Position numbers and translations under genes: made by a program. A DNA stretch of 64,000 nt, taken from positions 1 through 64,000 of the forward strand of contig JAFSAT010000025.1 of assembly GCA_017442185.1 (NCBI GenBank). The letters are read 5' to 3'. This DNA comes from Bacteroidaceae bacterium. GTDB lineage: Bacteria; Bacteroidota; Bacteroidia; Bacteroidales; Bacteroidaceae. The notes under the pieces were generated by a model. The model was not told the DNA's origin. It saw only the letters and a list, made by a program, of their open reading frames with translations, and ran no database searches. Positions within the stretch are counted from its first letter, which is position 1. Each line of letters opens with the position of its first letter. Below are positions 36,651 through 44,802 of the stretch, one piece after another.

Positions 36651-37499
36651 ATGAACGATTATAAAAAAGTAACCTTTGTGTTTTCTCCCTCCGATGAGAT
36701 TGTGTCGGATGTGCTTGCTGCGATGCTTGCCGAGGTGGGGTTCGAGAGCTTTGTTCCCGAAGATGACGGACTTACGGCTTATGTTCCCGATGGGCTTTAC
36801 GATGAGCATGCGGTTGAATCGGTGATAAAGGATTTTCCTATTCAAGGGTATTCCATAGGCTACAAAACCCAACATATAGTGGGCGAGGATTGGAATTCTG
36901 AGTGGGAGAAAAACTATTTTCAGCCTATTGTGTTGGGCGACGAGTGTGTAATACACAGCACTTTTCACACAGATGTGCCAAAGGCTCGATATGATATTCT
37001 CATTGACCCTAAGATGGCTTTCGGCACGGGCTATCACAAGACAACCTGCCACATGATGCGTGCCATTCTCGACGAGGATATGACGGGGCGCAGCGTGCTC
37101 GATATGGGTTGTGGCACAGCTCTTTTGGCCATTCTTGCTCGTAAGCATGGTGCAGGTCGTACCGTGGCGATAGATATTGATGAATTTGCTTATGAGAATG
37201 CCCTTGAGAATATTGTGCTTAATAAAACTCCCGACATTGAGGTGCGTCTTGGCGGTGTTGATGCTTTAAGGGAAGATGACGATTTTGATATTGTGATTGC
37301 AAATATCAATCGCAATATTCTGCTTGCCGACATGCAGCACTATGTCAAATGTATGCATTCAGGCTCGCTACTTTTTGTAAGCGGCTTTTATGAGGAGGAT
37401 ATAGAGGCTTTGCGTACCGAGGCTGCACGTAACGGATTGTGCTATTTGGATTCTGCCGAGGATAATCGTTGGGCTATGATAAAGTTCATAAAAAAGTGA
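36651..37499 (+). CDS. prmA: Ribosomal protein L11 methyltransferase PrmA
   Basis: PrmA trimethylates ribosomal protein L11 using S-adenosylmethionine. The ATG at 36651 (MNDYKKVTFVFSP) is chosen over a TTG 42 bases upstream; it matches the family start and gives 282 residues. The N-terminal substrate-recognition domain covers residues 1-100. The methyltransferase fold follows, with DPKMAFGTGYHKTT near residue 120, motif I VLDMGCGTALLAILA near 148, and the NINRNI catalytic-loop motif near 214, matching the NPPY-like position of PrmA. The gene is a single unit ended by a bidirectional terminator. Confidence 0.95.
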   Translation: MNDYKKVTFVFSPSDEIVSDVLAAMLAEVGFESFVPEDDGLTAYVPDGLYDEHAVESVIKDFPIQGYSIGYKTQHIVGEDWNSEWEKNYFQPIVLGDECVIHSTFHTDVPKARYDILIDPKMAFGTGYHKTTCHMMRAILDEDMTGRSVLDMGCGTALLAILARKHGAGRTVAIDIDEFAYENALENIVLNKTPDIEVRLGGVDALREDDDFDIVIANINRNILLADMQHYVKCMHSGSLLFVSGFYEEDIEALRTEAARNGLCYLDSAEDNRWAMIKFIKK

Positions 37500-37522
37500 G
37501 GTTGGCATACCTGCTGTTTAGC

Positions 37523-37571
37523 AAAAATCACTCCGCCGAATGTATCACAGCTGTTCGGCGGAGTGATTTTT
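37523..37571. terminator. Bidirectional terminator between prmA and the GH130 gene
   Basis: An 18-base-pair perfect stem (37523-37540 with 37554-37571) with A and T runs on its two sides, lying between two convergent stop codons. Confidence 0.9.
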
Positions 37572-37594
37572 TTGCTGAGTGTGGGATGCTCTGT

Positions 37595-38551
37595 TTACTG
37601 CTTTTTCAGCCACTCTATAATTTCGCTTATACGTCCGAATGCAATGCACACAGATGTATCTGCGGCACCATAGTATACTGTAACCTTGTCGCCCTCGACA
37701 AGTGCGGCGCAGGGGAATACCACGTTTTGCACATCGCCCGTAAGTTCGTATGGTGCAGCAGGGGCCAGCAGATACTCCATGCTGCGGTATAGTACCTTTT
37801 CGGGGTTTTCTTTGTCGAGCAGTACTGCACCCATGGAATAGCGAAAACCGTTGCATGTGGTAATTACTCCATGATAGAACATGAGCCATCCCTCGTCGGT
37901 GAGTATAGGCACGTTTCCTGCACCAATCTTTGTGCACTGCCAAGCGCTGTCTTCAAATGGAGTGGGTTTCATCACGCAGCGATGCTCTCCCCAATATTTC
38001 ATGTCGGGGCTGTAGCTTAGGTATATATTGCCGAAGGGGGTGTGCCCGTTGTCGCTTGGACGCGAGAGCATGGCAAATTTCCCGTTTATCTTCTGCGGAA
38101 AGAGCACTCCGTTGCGGTTAAAGGGTAGAAAGGCATTTTCGCACTGAAAAAATTCTTTAAAGTCGAAAGTATATCCGATACCTATTGTGGGGCCGTGGTA
38201 ACCGTTGCACCATGTTATCCAATAGCGGTCTTCTATCCATGTAACGCGAGGGTCATATTTGTAGTCGCTCTCAATCATCTCGGTGTTTCCGGCTTTGAAT
38301 ACAATGGGATTGTGCTCTATTTCCCAATTTATACCATCTTTTGAGAAACCTGCAAATATGTTCATCTGCACACGCTTGTTGTCGCAGCGGAATACGCCTG
38401 CGTATCCGTCGCCGAACGGAACAACAGCACTGTTGAAAATACTGTTCGACGAGGGTATGCTGTAACGCCCTATCACGGGATTCTCGCTATATCGCCACAT
38501 AATATCTGTGCATCCTTCGGGACGCTCCTGCCAAGGTATGTTTTTTGCCAT
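37595..38551 (-). CDS. Glycoside hydrolase family 130 protein (mannoside phosphorylase-like)
   Basis: A 318-residue cytoplasmic protein with the five-bladed beta-propeller pattern of GH130, whose members phosphorolyse or hydrolyse beta-mannosides. Visible markers are [18 protein letters not shown] near residue 40, the catalytic-region [18 protein letters not shown] near 97, and [18 protein letters not shown] near 225, containing the phosphate- or substrate-binding YHG. No signal peptide is present, so it acts on imported oligosaccharides. The upstream GPH transporter gene would supply them. Product specificity (mannosyl-glucose, mannosyl-GlcNAc or mannobiose) cannot be told from sequence alone. 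A 147-bp palindromic element lies between this gene and the transporter. Confidence 0.88.
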   Translation of the reverse strand: MAKNIPWQERPEGCTDIMWRYSENPVIGRYSIPSSNSIFNSAVVPFGDGYAGVFRCDNKRVQMNIFAGFSKDGINWEIEHNPIVFKAGNTEMIESDYKYDPRVTWIEDRYWITWCNGYHGPTIGIGYTFDFKEFFQCENAFLPFNRNGVLFPQKINGKFAMLSRPSDNGHTPFGNIYLSYSPDMKYWGEHRCVMKPTPFEDSAWQCTKIGAGNVPILTDEGWLMFYHGVITTCNGFRYSMGAVLLDKENPEKVLYRSMEYLLAPAAPYELTGDVQNVVFPCAALVEGDKVTVYYGAADTSVCIAFGRISEIIEWLKKQ

Positions 38552-38629
38552 AGTTGTGTGTGGTTTTTTATTTGTTCTGTTTGTTGAATTTGTCTTGTGT
38601 CGCCAATTTAGAAAGATATAATCTTTAAT

Positions 38630-38776
38630 TTTGAAGCTGTTTAATTTTATTTAGAATTATTTGAGAACTGTTTCAGAGCTGCTTCTCTTTGTTATTTTGC
38701 AGCGAGTGCAGTCTTATATTCGAGATATATCTCGAATTTGGAAAACATTTCCAATGAAATTTAAACGGCTTCTTAA
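38630..38776. repeat. Dispersed palindromic element, copy C (147 bp)
   Basis: Ends TTTGAAGCTGTTTAATTTTA (38630-38649) and AAATTTAAACGGCTTCTTAA (38757-38776) are near complements. The interior contains a separate motif, 38700-38735, that recurs near 62229, centred on the dyad TCGAGATATATCTCGA. The element occupies most of the gap between the transporter and GH130 genes. Confidence 0.75.
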
Positions 38777-38813
38777 AATAAACATCATATTTGAAATAAG
38801 CTCAATCGGCTTT

Positions 38814-40220
38814 TTACTCTCTTATTGCTTTCAATTTTTCGTTAATCTCTTTCATCTTTTTTGTACCAAGAGGGTATATCATTATGAAGAGTATCGAAAT
38901 TAAGGCTATTCCGGCAGGTATCCAGCTCATCAGCAATTGTATGCCATGTATAGCTTCGGAACTTTGTGTTGCTCCTGCCGCTGTGTTGAATCCGAAGGAT
39001 GCAAGAATCCACATTACTGCTGATGCACCGAACGCTCCGCCGAATTTTTGCGCCATGGATGATGACGAGAAAATAAGACCTGTTGATGCAGTCTTGAACT
39101 TAAGTTCGGCATAGTCGGAGATGTCGGCGTACATGCTCCAAACAAGGGGTGATATTATGCCTGTAAGTATGCACACAAGTATTTGCAGAATGAGCAGTGT
39201 CCAATAGGCTGTTGTTCCGCTTGTGGGCACATAGTAGAACGCTATACACAATACTATGAGTGCAGCCAGCGACCACAGGAATGTACTTTTCTTTCCGATT
39301 TTGAAAGTGATGGGAGTGGCTGCTGCCACACCTGCCATATTGGCTACTTCGCCCACGGCAAGGAATATTCCGGCATAGAATATAAAATCCATCGAGAAGA
39401 AACTTAGTGATGCGTCGGCTGCAATGAGTGTGGTAAAATAGAATGGGATTGCCGCGTAGCGTATCGCGTTGAAGAAGTTGAAGAATAGTACTCCGCCCAA
39501 TAGAATCCACCAAGGGCCGTTGTGTAGCAGTGATTTAAGGTCTTCTCCTATGCTTGTTGACTTGGGGGCGGTTTTCACTCGCTCTCGTGTCATTGCAAAG
39601 GTTAGCACAAAAAGAGCAAAACAGACAGCCCCCACAACCATCATTGCGCTCTGCCAAGCCTGTGGGTCGTGTGTGAGTGTCTCGCCCTCTTGCATTGTTC
39701 CTCTCATGTTTGCAAACATGTTGCAAAGAGGCTCCCAGCAGGCCAATACTATGAATGAGCCTGCATAGGCAAAGAACATACGGAATGACGAGAATACGGT
39801 TTTTTCATCAGAATCTTCGGTCATCACTCCAAGCATCGAGCCGTAAGGAACGTTTATGGCGGTATATATCGTCATCATCAAGATGTAGGTTACAAATGCC
39901 CATACGGTGTTTCCTGTTTCGCCAAGGTCGGGTTTGGTGAACAGCAATACTCCGGATATGGCAAAGGGTATTGAAATCCATAGCAGGTAGGGGCGATATT
40001 TTCCCCATTTTGTCTGTGTACGGTCGGCTATGATGCCCATCATGGGGTCTGACACTGCGTCCCAGATTCTCGTTACAAGCATGAGAATACCTGTGACTTC
40101 GAGACTTAAATTGAATACTGTTGCGTAGAAGATTGGGAGATAGGCACTGAATATTTTCCAGAACATGGAGGAGGACATGTCGCCAAATCCGTAACCGATT
40201 TTTTCTTTCAATGTTGCCAT
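38814..40220 (-). CDS. GPH family sugar:cation symporter (MFS)
   Basis: A 468-residue inner-membrane transporter of the glycoside-pentoside-hexuronide:cation symporter family, MelB-like, with about 12 helices. The start at 40220 (MATLKEKIGYGFGDMSSS) is chosen because GPH proteins begin with this KxxYGxGD motif and because the promoter at 40285-40315 lies inside any longer frame. RIWDAVSDPMMGIIADRTQTKWGKYRPYLLW at about residues 51-81 contains the family's cation-site Asp residues and the loop 2-3 signature (given by position). It is the first gene of a transcript with the GH130 enzyme and probably imports the beta-mannoside that enzyme cleaves. Confidence 0.92.
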   Translation of the reverse strand: MATLKEKIGYGFGDMSSSMFWKIFSAYLPIFYATVFNLSLEVTGILMLVTRIWDAVSDPMMGIIADRTQTKWGKYRPYLLWISIPFAISGVLLFTKPDLGETGNTVWAFVTYILMMTIYTAINVPYGSMLGVMTEDSDEKTVFSSFRMFFAYAGSFIVLACWEPLCNMFANMRGTMQEGETLTHDPQAWQSAMMVVGAVCFALFVLTFAMTRERVKTAPKSTSIGEDLKSLLHNGPWWILLGGVLFFNFFNAIRYAAIPFYFTTLIAADASLSFFSMDFIFYAGIFLAVGEVANMAGVAAATPITFKIGKKSTFLWSLAALIVLCIAFYYVPTSGTTAYWTLLILQILVCILTGIISPLVWSMYADISDYAELKFKTASTGLIFSSSSMAQKFGGAFGASAVMWILASFGFNTAAGATQSSEAIHGIQLLMSWIPAGIALISILFIMIYPLGTKKMKEINEKLKAIRE

Positions 40221-40284
40221 TGTTTTTTTTGTATTTATGTTTTTGTATTTGTTTGAGTGATGCTCTTTGGTATGCACATCTTTG

Positions 40285-40315
40285 CAAATGTAGTGCAAGC
40301 GGTGTAAAGTGCAAA
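40285..40315 (-). promoter_or_regulatory. Bacteroidales promoter (TTTG - 19 - TACATTTG)
   Basis: On the minus strand TTTG at 40315-40312 and TACATTTG at 40292-40285 with 19 bases between are an exact match to the -33/-7 consensus. The start would be near 40278, about 58 bases before the transporter ATG. Confidence 0.8.
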
Positions 40316-40386
40316 GCGATTTCGGTTTTTTATTTTTATATTCTGAGTCCATACAGCTTTTCCATACAGCTTTCATACAGCTTCTA

Positions 40387-40425
40387 TTAAGAAATGATTT
40401 ATTGGAAATTTAAACAACTTCTTAA
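40387..40425. repeat. Compact palindromic repeat, copy D (39 bp)
   Basis: TTAAGAAATG...AACTTCTTAA, containing the family core AAATTTAAACA. Next to it (40350-40385) three copies of CATACAGCTT form a short direct repeat. The element lies in the divergent promoter region between the transporter and the cyclophilin gene. Confidence 0.55.
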
Positions 40426-40455
40426 TATTTGAACATCGGACTTTTTTCTTTTTAA

Positions 40456-40486
40456 TGTGAATTTCTTGATTTTTTTACTATCTTCG
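40456..40486 (+). promoter_or_regulatory. Promoter of the cyclophilin-M16 operon
   Basis: TATCTTCG at 40479-40486 is a good -7 box. TGTG at 40456-40459 is a weak -33 element 19 bases upstream. The leader is about 22 bases. Confidence 0.5.
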
Positions 40487-40514
40487 CAAAATCATATTTT
40501 TACATTTTAATTCT

Positions 40515-41426
40515 ATGAAAGTTTTTGTTAAATGTATAATTTTATGCCTTGTGGCTGCATTTGCATCTGCATGCGGGGCCGGTGGCAACGAAGAGGGAGT
40601 GGGCGAATTTGGAATAAGACAGTTGAACGAGGATAGCCCCGACAGTGACCAATATGTACTTATAGAAACAAACCGTGGTAACATAAAGCTGCTTCTATAT
40701 AAAGAGACACCTCTGCATCGCAAAAATTTTGTGAATCTTGTGAAGAACGGATATTACAACGGTCAACTTTTTTTCCGTATAAAAAAGAATTTCATGATTC
40801 AGGCAGGCGACCCAACCTCGCGCAATGCCAAGCCGGGGCAGAAACTTGGCGAGACGGATGTGAGCTACAAAATTCCGGCCGAGATTGACCCCACACGCTT
40901 TTGGCACAAGTATGGCGCACTGTCGGCGGCAAGTCTCAATCCGGCAGTGGAGTCGTCGGGCAGCCACTTCTATATTATAACGGGTAACAAGGTGAAAGAT
41001 TCTCACCTCAATAATCACGAAAAAAAGTACAACAAAACCATACGCAGACAGTTATATGAGGAGCTGCAAAAGCCCTATCAAGATAAAATAAACAAACTGC
41101 ATGCCGAGGCTCAGAAGAGTGCCAAAAAGAAAAGCGAATTTAACGAACTGTTTAAGTTCTTCAGCGAAAAGGCCGACTCGGCTATGGTGGGCAGGGAATT
41201 CAGCTTCTCACCCGAACAGCGCACTCACTATAAAGAGGTGGGCGGTGCATTTCATCTCGATGGCTACTATACGGTGTTTGGCGAAGTGTTGGAGGGAATG
41301 GACATTGTAGAGGCAGTATCGCTCGAGGCATACGATGTTCACGACCGTCCGGTGAAAGATGTTGTAATTAAACGCATCACTCTCTTGGAAAATGAAAATG
41401 CAAATCAACAAACACCGGCTGAATAA
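40515..41426 (+). CDS. Lipoprotein cyclophilin-type peptidyl-prolyl isomerase
   Basis: A 303-residue protein with a lipoprotein signal ending in the lipobox ASAC (Cys20). Bacteroidota lipoproteins like this are anchored in the periplasm or on the outer membrane. The cyclophilin fold begins near residue 45 (YVLIETNRGNIKLLLYKETPLH) and includes FFRIKKNFMIQAGDP near residue 87, with the catalytic-region Arg and Gln, and an insertion of about 60 residues, rich in Lys and Glu, before the final AFHLDGYYTVFGEVLEGMDIV. The 35-base overlap with the M16 peptidase gene indicates tight coupling; both could act on misfolded envelope proteins. Confidence 0.9.
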   Translation: MKVFVKCIILCLVAAFASACGAGGNEEGVGEFGIRQLNEDSPDSDQYVLIETNRGNIKLLLYKETPLHRKNFVNLVKNGYYNGQLFFRIKKNFMIQAGDPTSRNAKPGQKLGETDVSYKIPAEIDPTRFWHKYGALSAASLNPAVESSGSHFYIITGNKVKDSHLNNHEKKYNKTIRRQLYEELQKPYQDKINKLHAEAQKSAKKKSEFNELFKFFSEKADSAMVGREFSFSPEQRTHYKEVGGAFHLDGYYTVFGEVLEGMDIVEAVSLEAYDVHDRPVKDVVIKRITLLENENANQQTPAE

Positions 41427-42633
41427 CGGCCTGCGCATACTGCACACTGCCGATGAGTCTTCACAGATTGTATATGTGAATATTCTTTACGGCGTAGGTG
41501 CACGAAACGAGAGCTATGAATATACAGGTATTGCGCACCTCTTTGAGCATCTTATGTTCGAGGGGACACCCGATGTCCCATCCTTCGACGAACCACTCGA
41601 ACGTGCCGGCGGTGAAAATAATGCCTACACAAATAACGATGTAACAAACTACTACATCTCGCTACCCCGACAAAATGCCGAACTTGCATTTTATATGGAG
41701 AGCGACCGCATGCAGAATATACAGCTCACTCAAGAGAGTGTAGCAGTGCAGCGTCAAGTGGTGATGGAAGAATTTAAGCAAGAGCATCTGAACCGTCCCT
41801 ATGGCGATGTCAGCATGCTGTTGCGCCCGATGGCATTTAAAAAACATCCCTATCGTTGGAGTACGATAGGGCGCAAACTGTCGCACATTGCGAATGTGCC
41901 GGTCGAGGTGCTGAGAGAATTTTACTCTCGTTACTATGCACCCGACAATGCGATACTGTGCGTAGTGGGGAATGTTACATTTGAGCAGGTCGTGGAGTGG
42001 AGCGAAAAGTGGTTCGGCGGAATTCCTGCAAAGAACTATGAGAAACCTGAATTACCGATGGAGCCGCGTCAGATACGTTGCCGTCGCAAGACCGTTCGTC
42101 GCAATGTGCCACAGAATGCACTTTACATGGCTTTTCACATGGGTGGTCGCGGTGATGCCGATTTTTTTCCGTGTGATGTGATTTCCGATATTCTGTCCAA
42201 CGGCTACTCGGGGAGGCTAAATGCTCGTTTGGTTAAAAAAAAGCATATATTCACAAAAATTGATGCCTTTATATCGGGAAGCGAACATCCTGGCCTATTC
42301 TCCATTTATGCGCGTGTTGCCGATGGTGTTACCATGGAGTGTGCCGAAGCTGCTTTATGGCGCGAACTTGAATTGTTGCAACAGCGCCTTGTGCCAAAAG
42401 ACGAGATGGAAAAGGTGCGCAACCGATTCGAGTCGGAGCATATATTCCGTAACATAAACGGTGAGAATCTTGCAGGTAATCTGGCGCTTGCCGAGATGCG
42501 TGGTGCTGCCGAAGATTTCCTGTGCGAAGTGGAGCAGTATCGTGCCGTAACGGCCGAGCAGGTGCGCGAAACGGCTAAAGATTTGTTTCGCAGAGGTAAC
42601 TGTTCGGTACTTCACTATTTAAAAAAGACTTAG
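41392..42633 (+). CDS. M16 family zinc metallopeptidase
   Basis: A 413-residue insulinase/pitrilysin-family peptidase. The inverted zinc motif is HLFEH in TGIAHLFEHLMFEGT at about residues 47-51, with the downstream Glu ligand in the helix near residue 122-128 (VVMEEFKQE). The N-terminal catalytic half and the C-terminal M16_C half (about residues 175-350) are both present, giving one half-sized subunit as in dimeric M16B enzymes. There is no signal peptide, so it is probably cytoplasmic, in contrast to the lipoprotein encoded by the overlapping upstream gene. Starts at 41392 and 41398 are both possible. The stop codon lies inside a palindromic repeat. Confidence 0.92.
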   Translation: MKMQINKHRLNNGLRILHTADESSQIVYVNILYGVGARNESYEYTGIAHLFEHLMFEGTPDVPSFDEPLERAGGENNAYTNNDVTNYYISLPRQNAELAFYMESDRMQNIQLTQESVAVQRQVVMEEFKQEHLNRPYGDVSMLLRPMAFKKHPYRWSTIGRKLSHIANVPVEVLREFYSRYYAPDNAILCVVGNVTFEQVVEWSEKWFGGIPAKNYEKPELPMEPRQIRCRRKTVRRNVPQNALYMAFHMGGRGDADFFPCDVISDILSNGYSGRLNARLVKKKHIFTKIDAFISGSEHPGLFSIYARVADGVTMECAEAALWRELELLQQRLVPKDEMEKVRNRFESEHIFRNINGENLAGNLALAEMRGAAEDFLCEVEQYRAVTAEQVRETAKDLFRRGNCSVLHYLKKT

Positions 42634-42683
42634 AAACTGTTTAAATTTATATAATTGAAATTTAAACAGTTTCTAAGTCTTTT
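42623..42683. repeat. Compact palindromic repeat, copy E, acting as terminator
   Basis: A perfect 26-base-pair palindrome (42623-42648 with 42658-42683) with the family core AGAAACTGTTTAAATTT. It contains the stop codon of the M16 gene and ends 11 bases before the stop of the convergent permease. The flanking A and T runs make it a good bidirectional terminator. Confidence 0.8.
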
Positions 42684-42693
42684 CATATTTTCT

Positions 42694-43917
42694 TCATTCT
42701 CCCAAATATTCGTAGCCAAGAGCGTTTATAACCTCTATGATTTTAGCGGAATCGAAGGTGCCGTCGACGTATGCAACACCCTCGGCAAGTTCTACGCGAA
42801 CGCTTGTCACTCCCTCCACCTGTGCAAGATTCTTCTCCACATTGTTTTTGCAATGGTTGCACATCATTCCTTTTATCTTAAATGAATTTTGCATGGTTGT
42901 ATTGTTTTTAGGTTTTAAATGTTTTATTATGAATGCTGAAATAAGGAGTATGGCAAACAGAATGCTCGATGCACTCTTCCACCATGCAGTCGTGTGTGCG
43001 CTGCAACATTCTGCTGTTTGTGTAGCCGCTCCTGTGATGAACCACTCCGTAGGCAGCAGATAATCTATTGCAAGGCCGAATATAATGGAACCGGCTATTA
43101 TCGTGGAAAGATATATTACAAGTGTACGTCTGCCAAGCACCTTGTTTATCAGAAGAATAGCTGCCATATTGGTGGCAGGGCCTGCCATCAGCAGCACAAG
43201 AGCGGCTCCGGGTGTCAGACCTTTCATCATAAGTGCAACGGCAATGGGGATTGAGCCTGTTGCACACAGATACATCGGTATTGAAAACAACAACACGATG
43301 AGCATGTTAATGATTGGCATATTGTTGTAGGCCGTGAAAAAATCATTGGGCACAAGCACTGTTATTATACCTGCTGCAATAAGTCCTATCACAATCCATT
43401 TTCCTATATCTTGAAGAAACTCAACAAAACCATAGTATAGTGCTCCTTTACATTTTTCCCAAAAACTCTTTTTTTTGCTTGCAGTGTGTGCATGCGAGGT
43501 TGCGAGTGTTTCATCTTCTTTACACAGAATGTTCACAAGGCTGCCGCCTGCGATAGCCGTAATAAATGCAACTATGGGACGAATCAGGGCGAATGGTATT
43601 CCCATGAGTGATGCGGTGGCTATAATAGAATCTACTCCTGTTTGAGGGGTTGATATAAGGAATGATGTTGTTGCACCTTTTGATACACCCTCGCGACGCA
43701 GAGACATGGCTGTAGGGAGTACACCGCACGAACATAAGGGCAGCGGTACTCCGAATAGGGCTGCTAACAACACAGAACTGAAACTTCCTTTGGCGAGCTT
43801 GTGACGGTATATGTACTGTGGCACAAATTCATGCAACAAGCCGGCAATAAAGAAGCCCAATAAAAGGTAGGGCGACATTTCGTTTATCAAGTCAATCAGC
43901 GGTGTTATATATTTCAT
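42694..43917 (-). CDS. Metal efflux permease with C-terminal HMA domain (SO_0444-type)
   Basis: A 407-residue protein. Residues 1-340 form a permease of the DUF318/ArsP-like family with about eight helices; PLCSCGVLPTAMSLR near residue 60 and GPATNMAAILLINKVLG near 222 are typical of the SO_0444 Cu/Zn efflux group. A heavy-metal-associated domain of 66 residues follows, with its metal-binding pair Cys353 and Cys356 in GMMCNHC. The fusion implies soft-metal (copper or zinc) binding followed by export across the inner membrane. A TTTG-N20-TATCTTCG promoter lies about 190 bases upstream, and a palindromic element sits in the leader between promoter and gene. Confidence 0.88.
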   Translation of the reverse strand: MKYITPLIDLINEMSPYLLLGFFIAGLLHEFVPQYIYRHKLAKGSFSSVLLAALFGVPLPLCSCGVLPTAMSLRREGVSKGATTSFLISTPQTGVDSIIATASLMGIPFALIRPIVAFITAIAGGSLVNILCKEDETLATSHAHTASKKKSFWEKCKGALYYGFVEFLQDIGKWIVIGLIAAGIITVLVPNDFFTAYNNMPIINMLIVLLFSIPMYLCATGSIPIAVALMMKGLTPGAALVLLMAGPATNMAAILLINKVLGRRTLVIYLSTIIAGSIIFGLAIDYLLPTEWFITGAATQTAECCSAHTTAWWKSASSILFAILLISAFIIKHLKPKNNTTMQNSFKIKGMMCNHCKNNVEKNLAQVEGVTSVRVELAEGVAYVDGTFDSAKIIEVINALGYEYLGE

Positions 43918-43954
43918 GGTTTTTGACTTTTATATTTTCGACAAATCTGCAGTA

Positions 43955-44091
43955 TTAGGAGAGTGTTTAATTTTCAGGATATTCTCTCAAAGAAGATGTA
44001 TCTCTGTTTCATCCCTCTTATATTGGGGAGATTTCTGTCAATTTCTTTTTTGCCCAAGAAAAAAGTGGTTATAAAATTAAACGCTTCCTAA
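43955..44091. repeat. Dispersed palindromic element, copy F (137 bp), in a 5' leader
   Basis: The ends TTAGGAGAGTGTTTAATTTT (43955-43974) and AAAATTAAACGCTTCCTAA (44073-44091) are near complements. The interior is AT-rich and non-coding. It is a diverged member of the repeat family and would be transcribed as part of the permease mRNA leader. Confidence 0.7.
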
Positions 44092-44109
44092 GAGCCTTAT
44101 AAAACGTTG

Positions 44110-44141
44110 CGAAGATAAAAACTTTTTCCAATATAATCAAA
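44110..44141 (-). promoter_or_regulatory. Bacteroidales promoter for the permease (TTTG - 20 - TATCTTCG)
   Basis: TTTG at 44141-44138 and TATCTTCG at 44117-44110 on the minus strand with a 20-base spacer. It predicts a leader of about 185 bases containing palindromic element F. Confidence 0.7.
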
Positions 44142-44208
44142 ACAGTTTCCATCATCGGATGTTGGTGCCGAGGCTGTTTGCAACTTGATTGCAACTGTGT
44201 GTATGTAA

Positions 44209-44256
44209 TAGAAGCTGTTTAAATTTATCTCTTTGAGATTTTTAAACAGCTTCTTA
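44209..44256 (-). repeat. Compact palindromic repeat, copy G, acting as terminator
   Basis: TAGAAGCTGTTTAAATTTA pairs with TTTTTAAACAGCTTCTTA around the small internal dyad TCTCTTTGAGA. It starts 11 bases beyond the His-rich gene stop and probably terminates that transcript. Confidence 0.7.
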
Positions 44257-44267
44257 TAACTTGTGTG

Positions 44268-44666
44268 CTAATTTGCCAAAAGCGAAACGAGGGCTGCGGT
44301 TCCCAGAATCATTGCGGCTGCTCCGGCAAGCTCGTTGCAATGTTCGTGCACCACAATTGTGCGAGGAGGGTGAGGTGCGTGGTGTTTGTGAACGGGGTAG
44401 TGTTTATGCACTACAACATGCTTGTGAGCGTGGTGGGGAGCATGCACTTTACCATGCTTATGATTGGGCTTGAAGTCTCCTTTCTTTTTGTGCTTATCGT
44501 GTTTCTTATGTGACTCGGGTTTTTTGTTTCCTCCTCTTTTATCATCTCCTCTCTTCACCAACTGAACCTTTTTTTCGACTTTTCTCTCTCGTGCATTCTG
44601 TGCAGAAACTTGTGCAGGCATAAGCAATGCGCCTATCATCACTGCAATAATCATCATTCTTTTCAT
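44268..44666 (-). CDS. Secreted His/Lys-rich protein
   Basis: A 132-residue protein with a signal peptide over residues 1-22 (ending VSAQ). The mature part is highly basic, and from about residue 50 to 110 it is dominated by His and Lys, with HAPHHAHKHVVVHKHYPVHK as the densest piece. The last 25 residues are hydrophobic (AAAMILGTAALVSLLAN), so it may stay membrane-associated. His-rich exported proteins often bind zinc, copper or nickel, and the adjacent gene encodes a metal permease. The two genes have separate promoters, so a shared role is only inference. The family is not recognised. Confidence 0.7.
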   Translation of the reverse strand: MKRMMIIAVMIGALLMPAQVSAQNARERKVEKKVQLVKRGDDKRGGNKKPESHKKHDKHKKKGDFKPNHKHGKVHAPHHAHKHVVVHKHYPVHKHHAPHPPRTIVVHEHCNELAGAAAMILGTAALVSLLAN

Positions 44667-44715
44667 AGCTCATTCTTTTTGCTTGGTTGAACAATTCTCT
44701 TGTTTATCTCTGCTG

Positions 44716-44747
44716 CAAAGATAGGGGCAGAAAAATCTCCTTGCAAC
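44716..44747 (-). promoter_or_regulatory. Promoter of the His-rich gene (GTTG - 20 - TATCTTTG)
   Basis: TATCTTTG at 44723-44716 is an exact -7 box, with GTTG at 44747-44744 20 bases away. The -33 box overlaps one arm of the nan operon terminator. Confidence 0.65.
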
Positions 44748-44777
44748 GTTAATTCCCTAATCGTTGCGAGGAGATTT
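44733..44777 (-). terminator. Terminator of the nan operon
   Basis: A 16-base-pair stem with one mismatch (44733-44748 with 44762-44777) and A/T runs, 25 bases beyond the mutarotase stop codon. Confidence 0.75.
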
Positions 44778-44802
44778 CCTAATGTGAAGAGGTGTTTCTC
44801 TT

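Noticed and set aside
40221-40376. A 52-codon extension of the GPH transporter
   Set aside because: It is basic, Cys-containing and contains an exact promoter at 40285-40315.
40350-40385. Three copies of CATACAGCTT as an operator array
   Set aside because: The copies are short, close together and next to a palindromic repeat; no regulator match is known to me.
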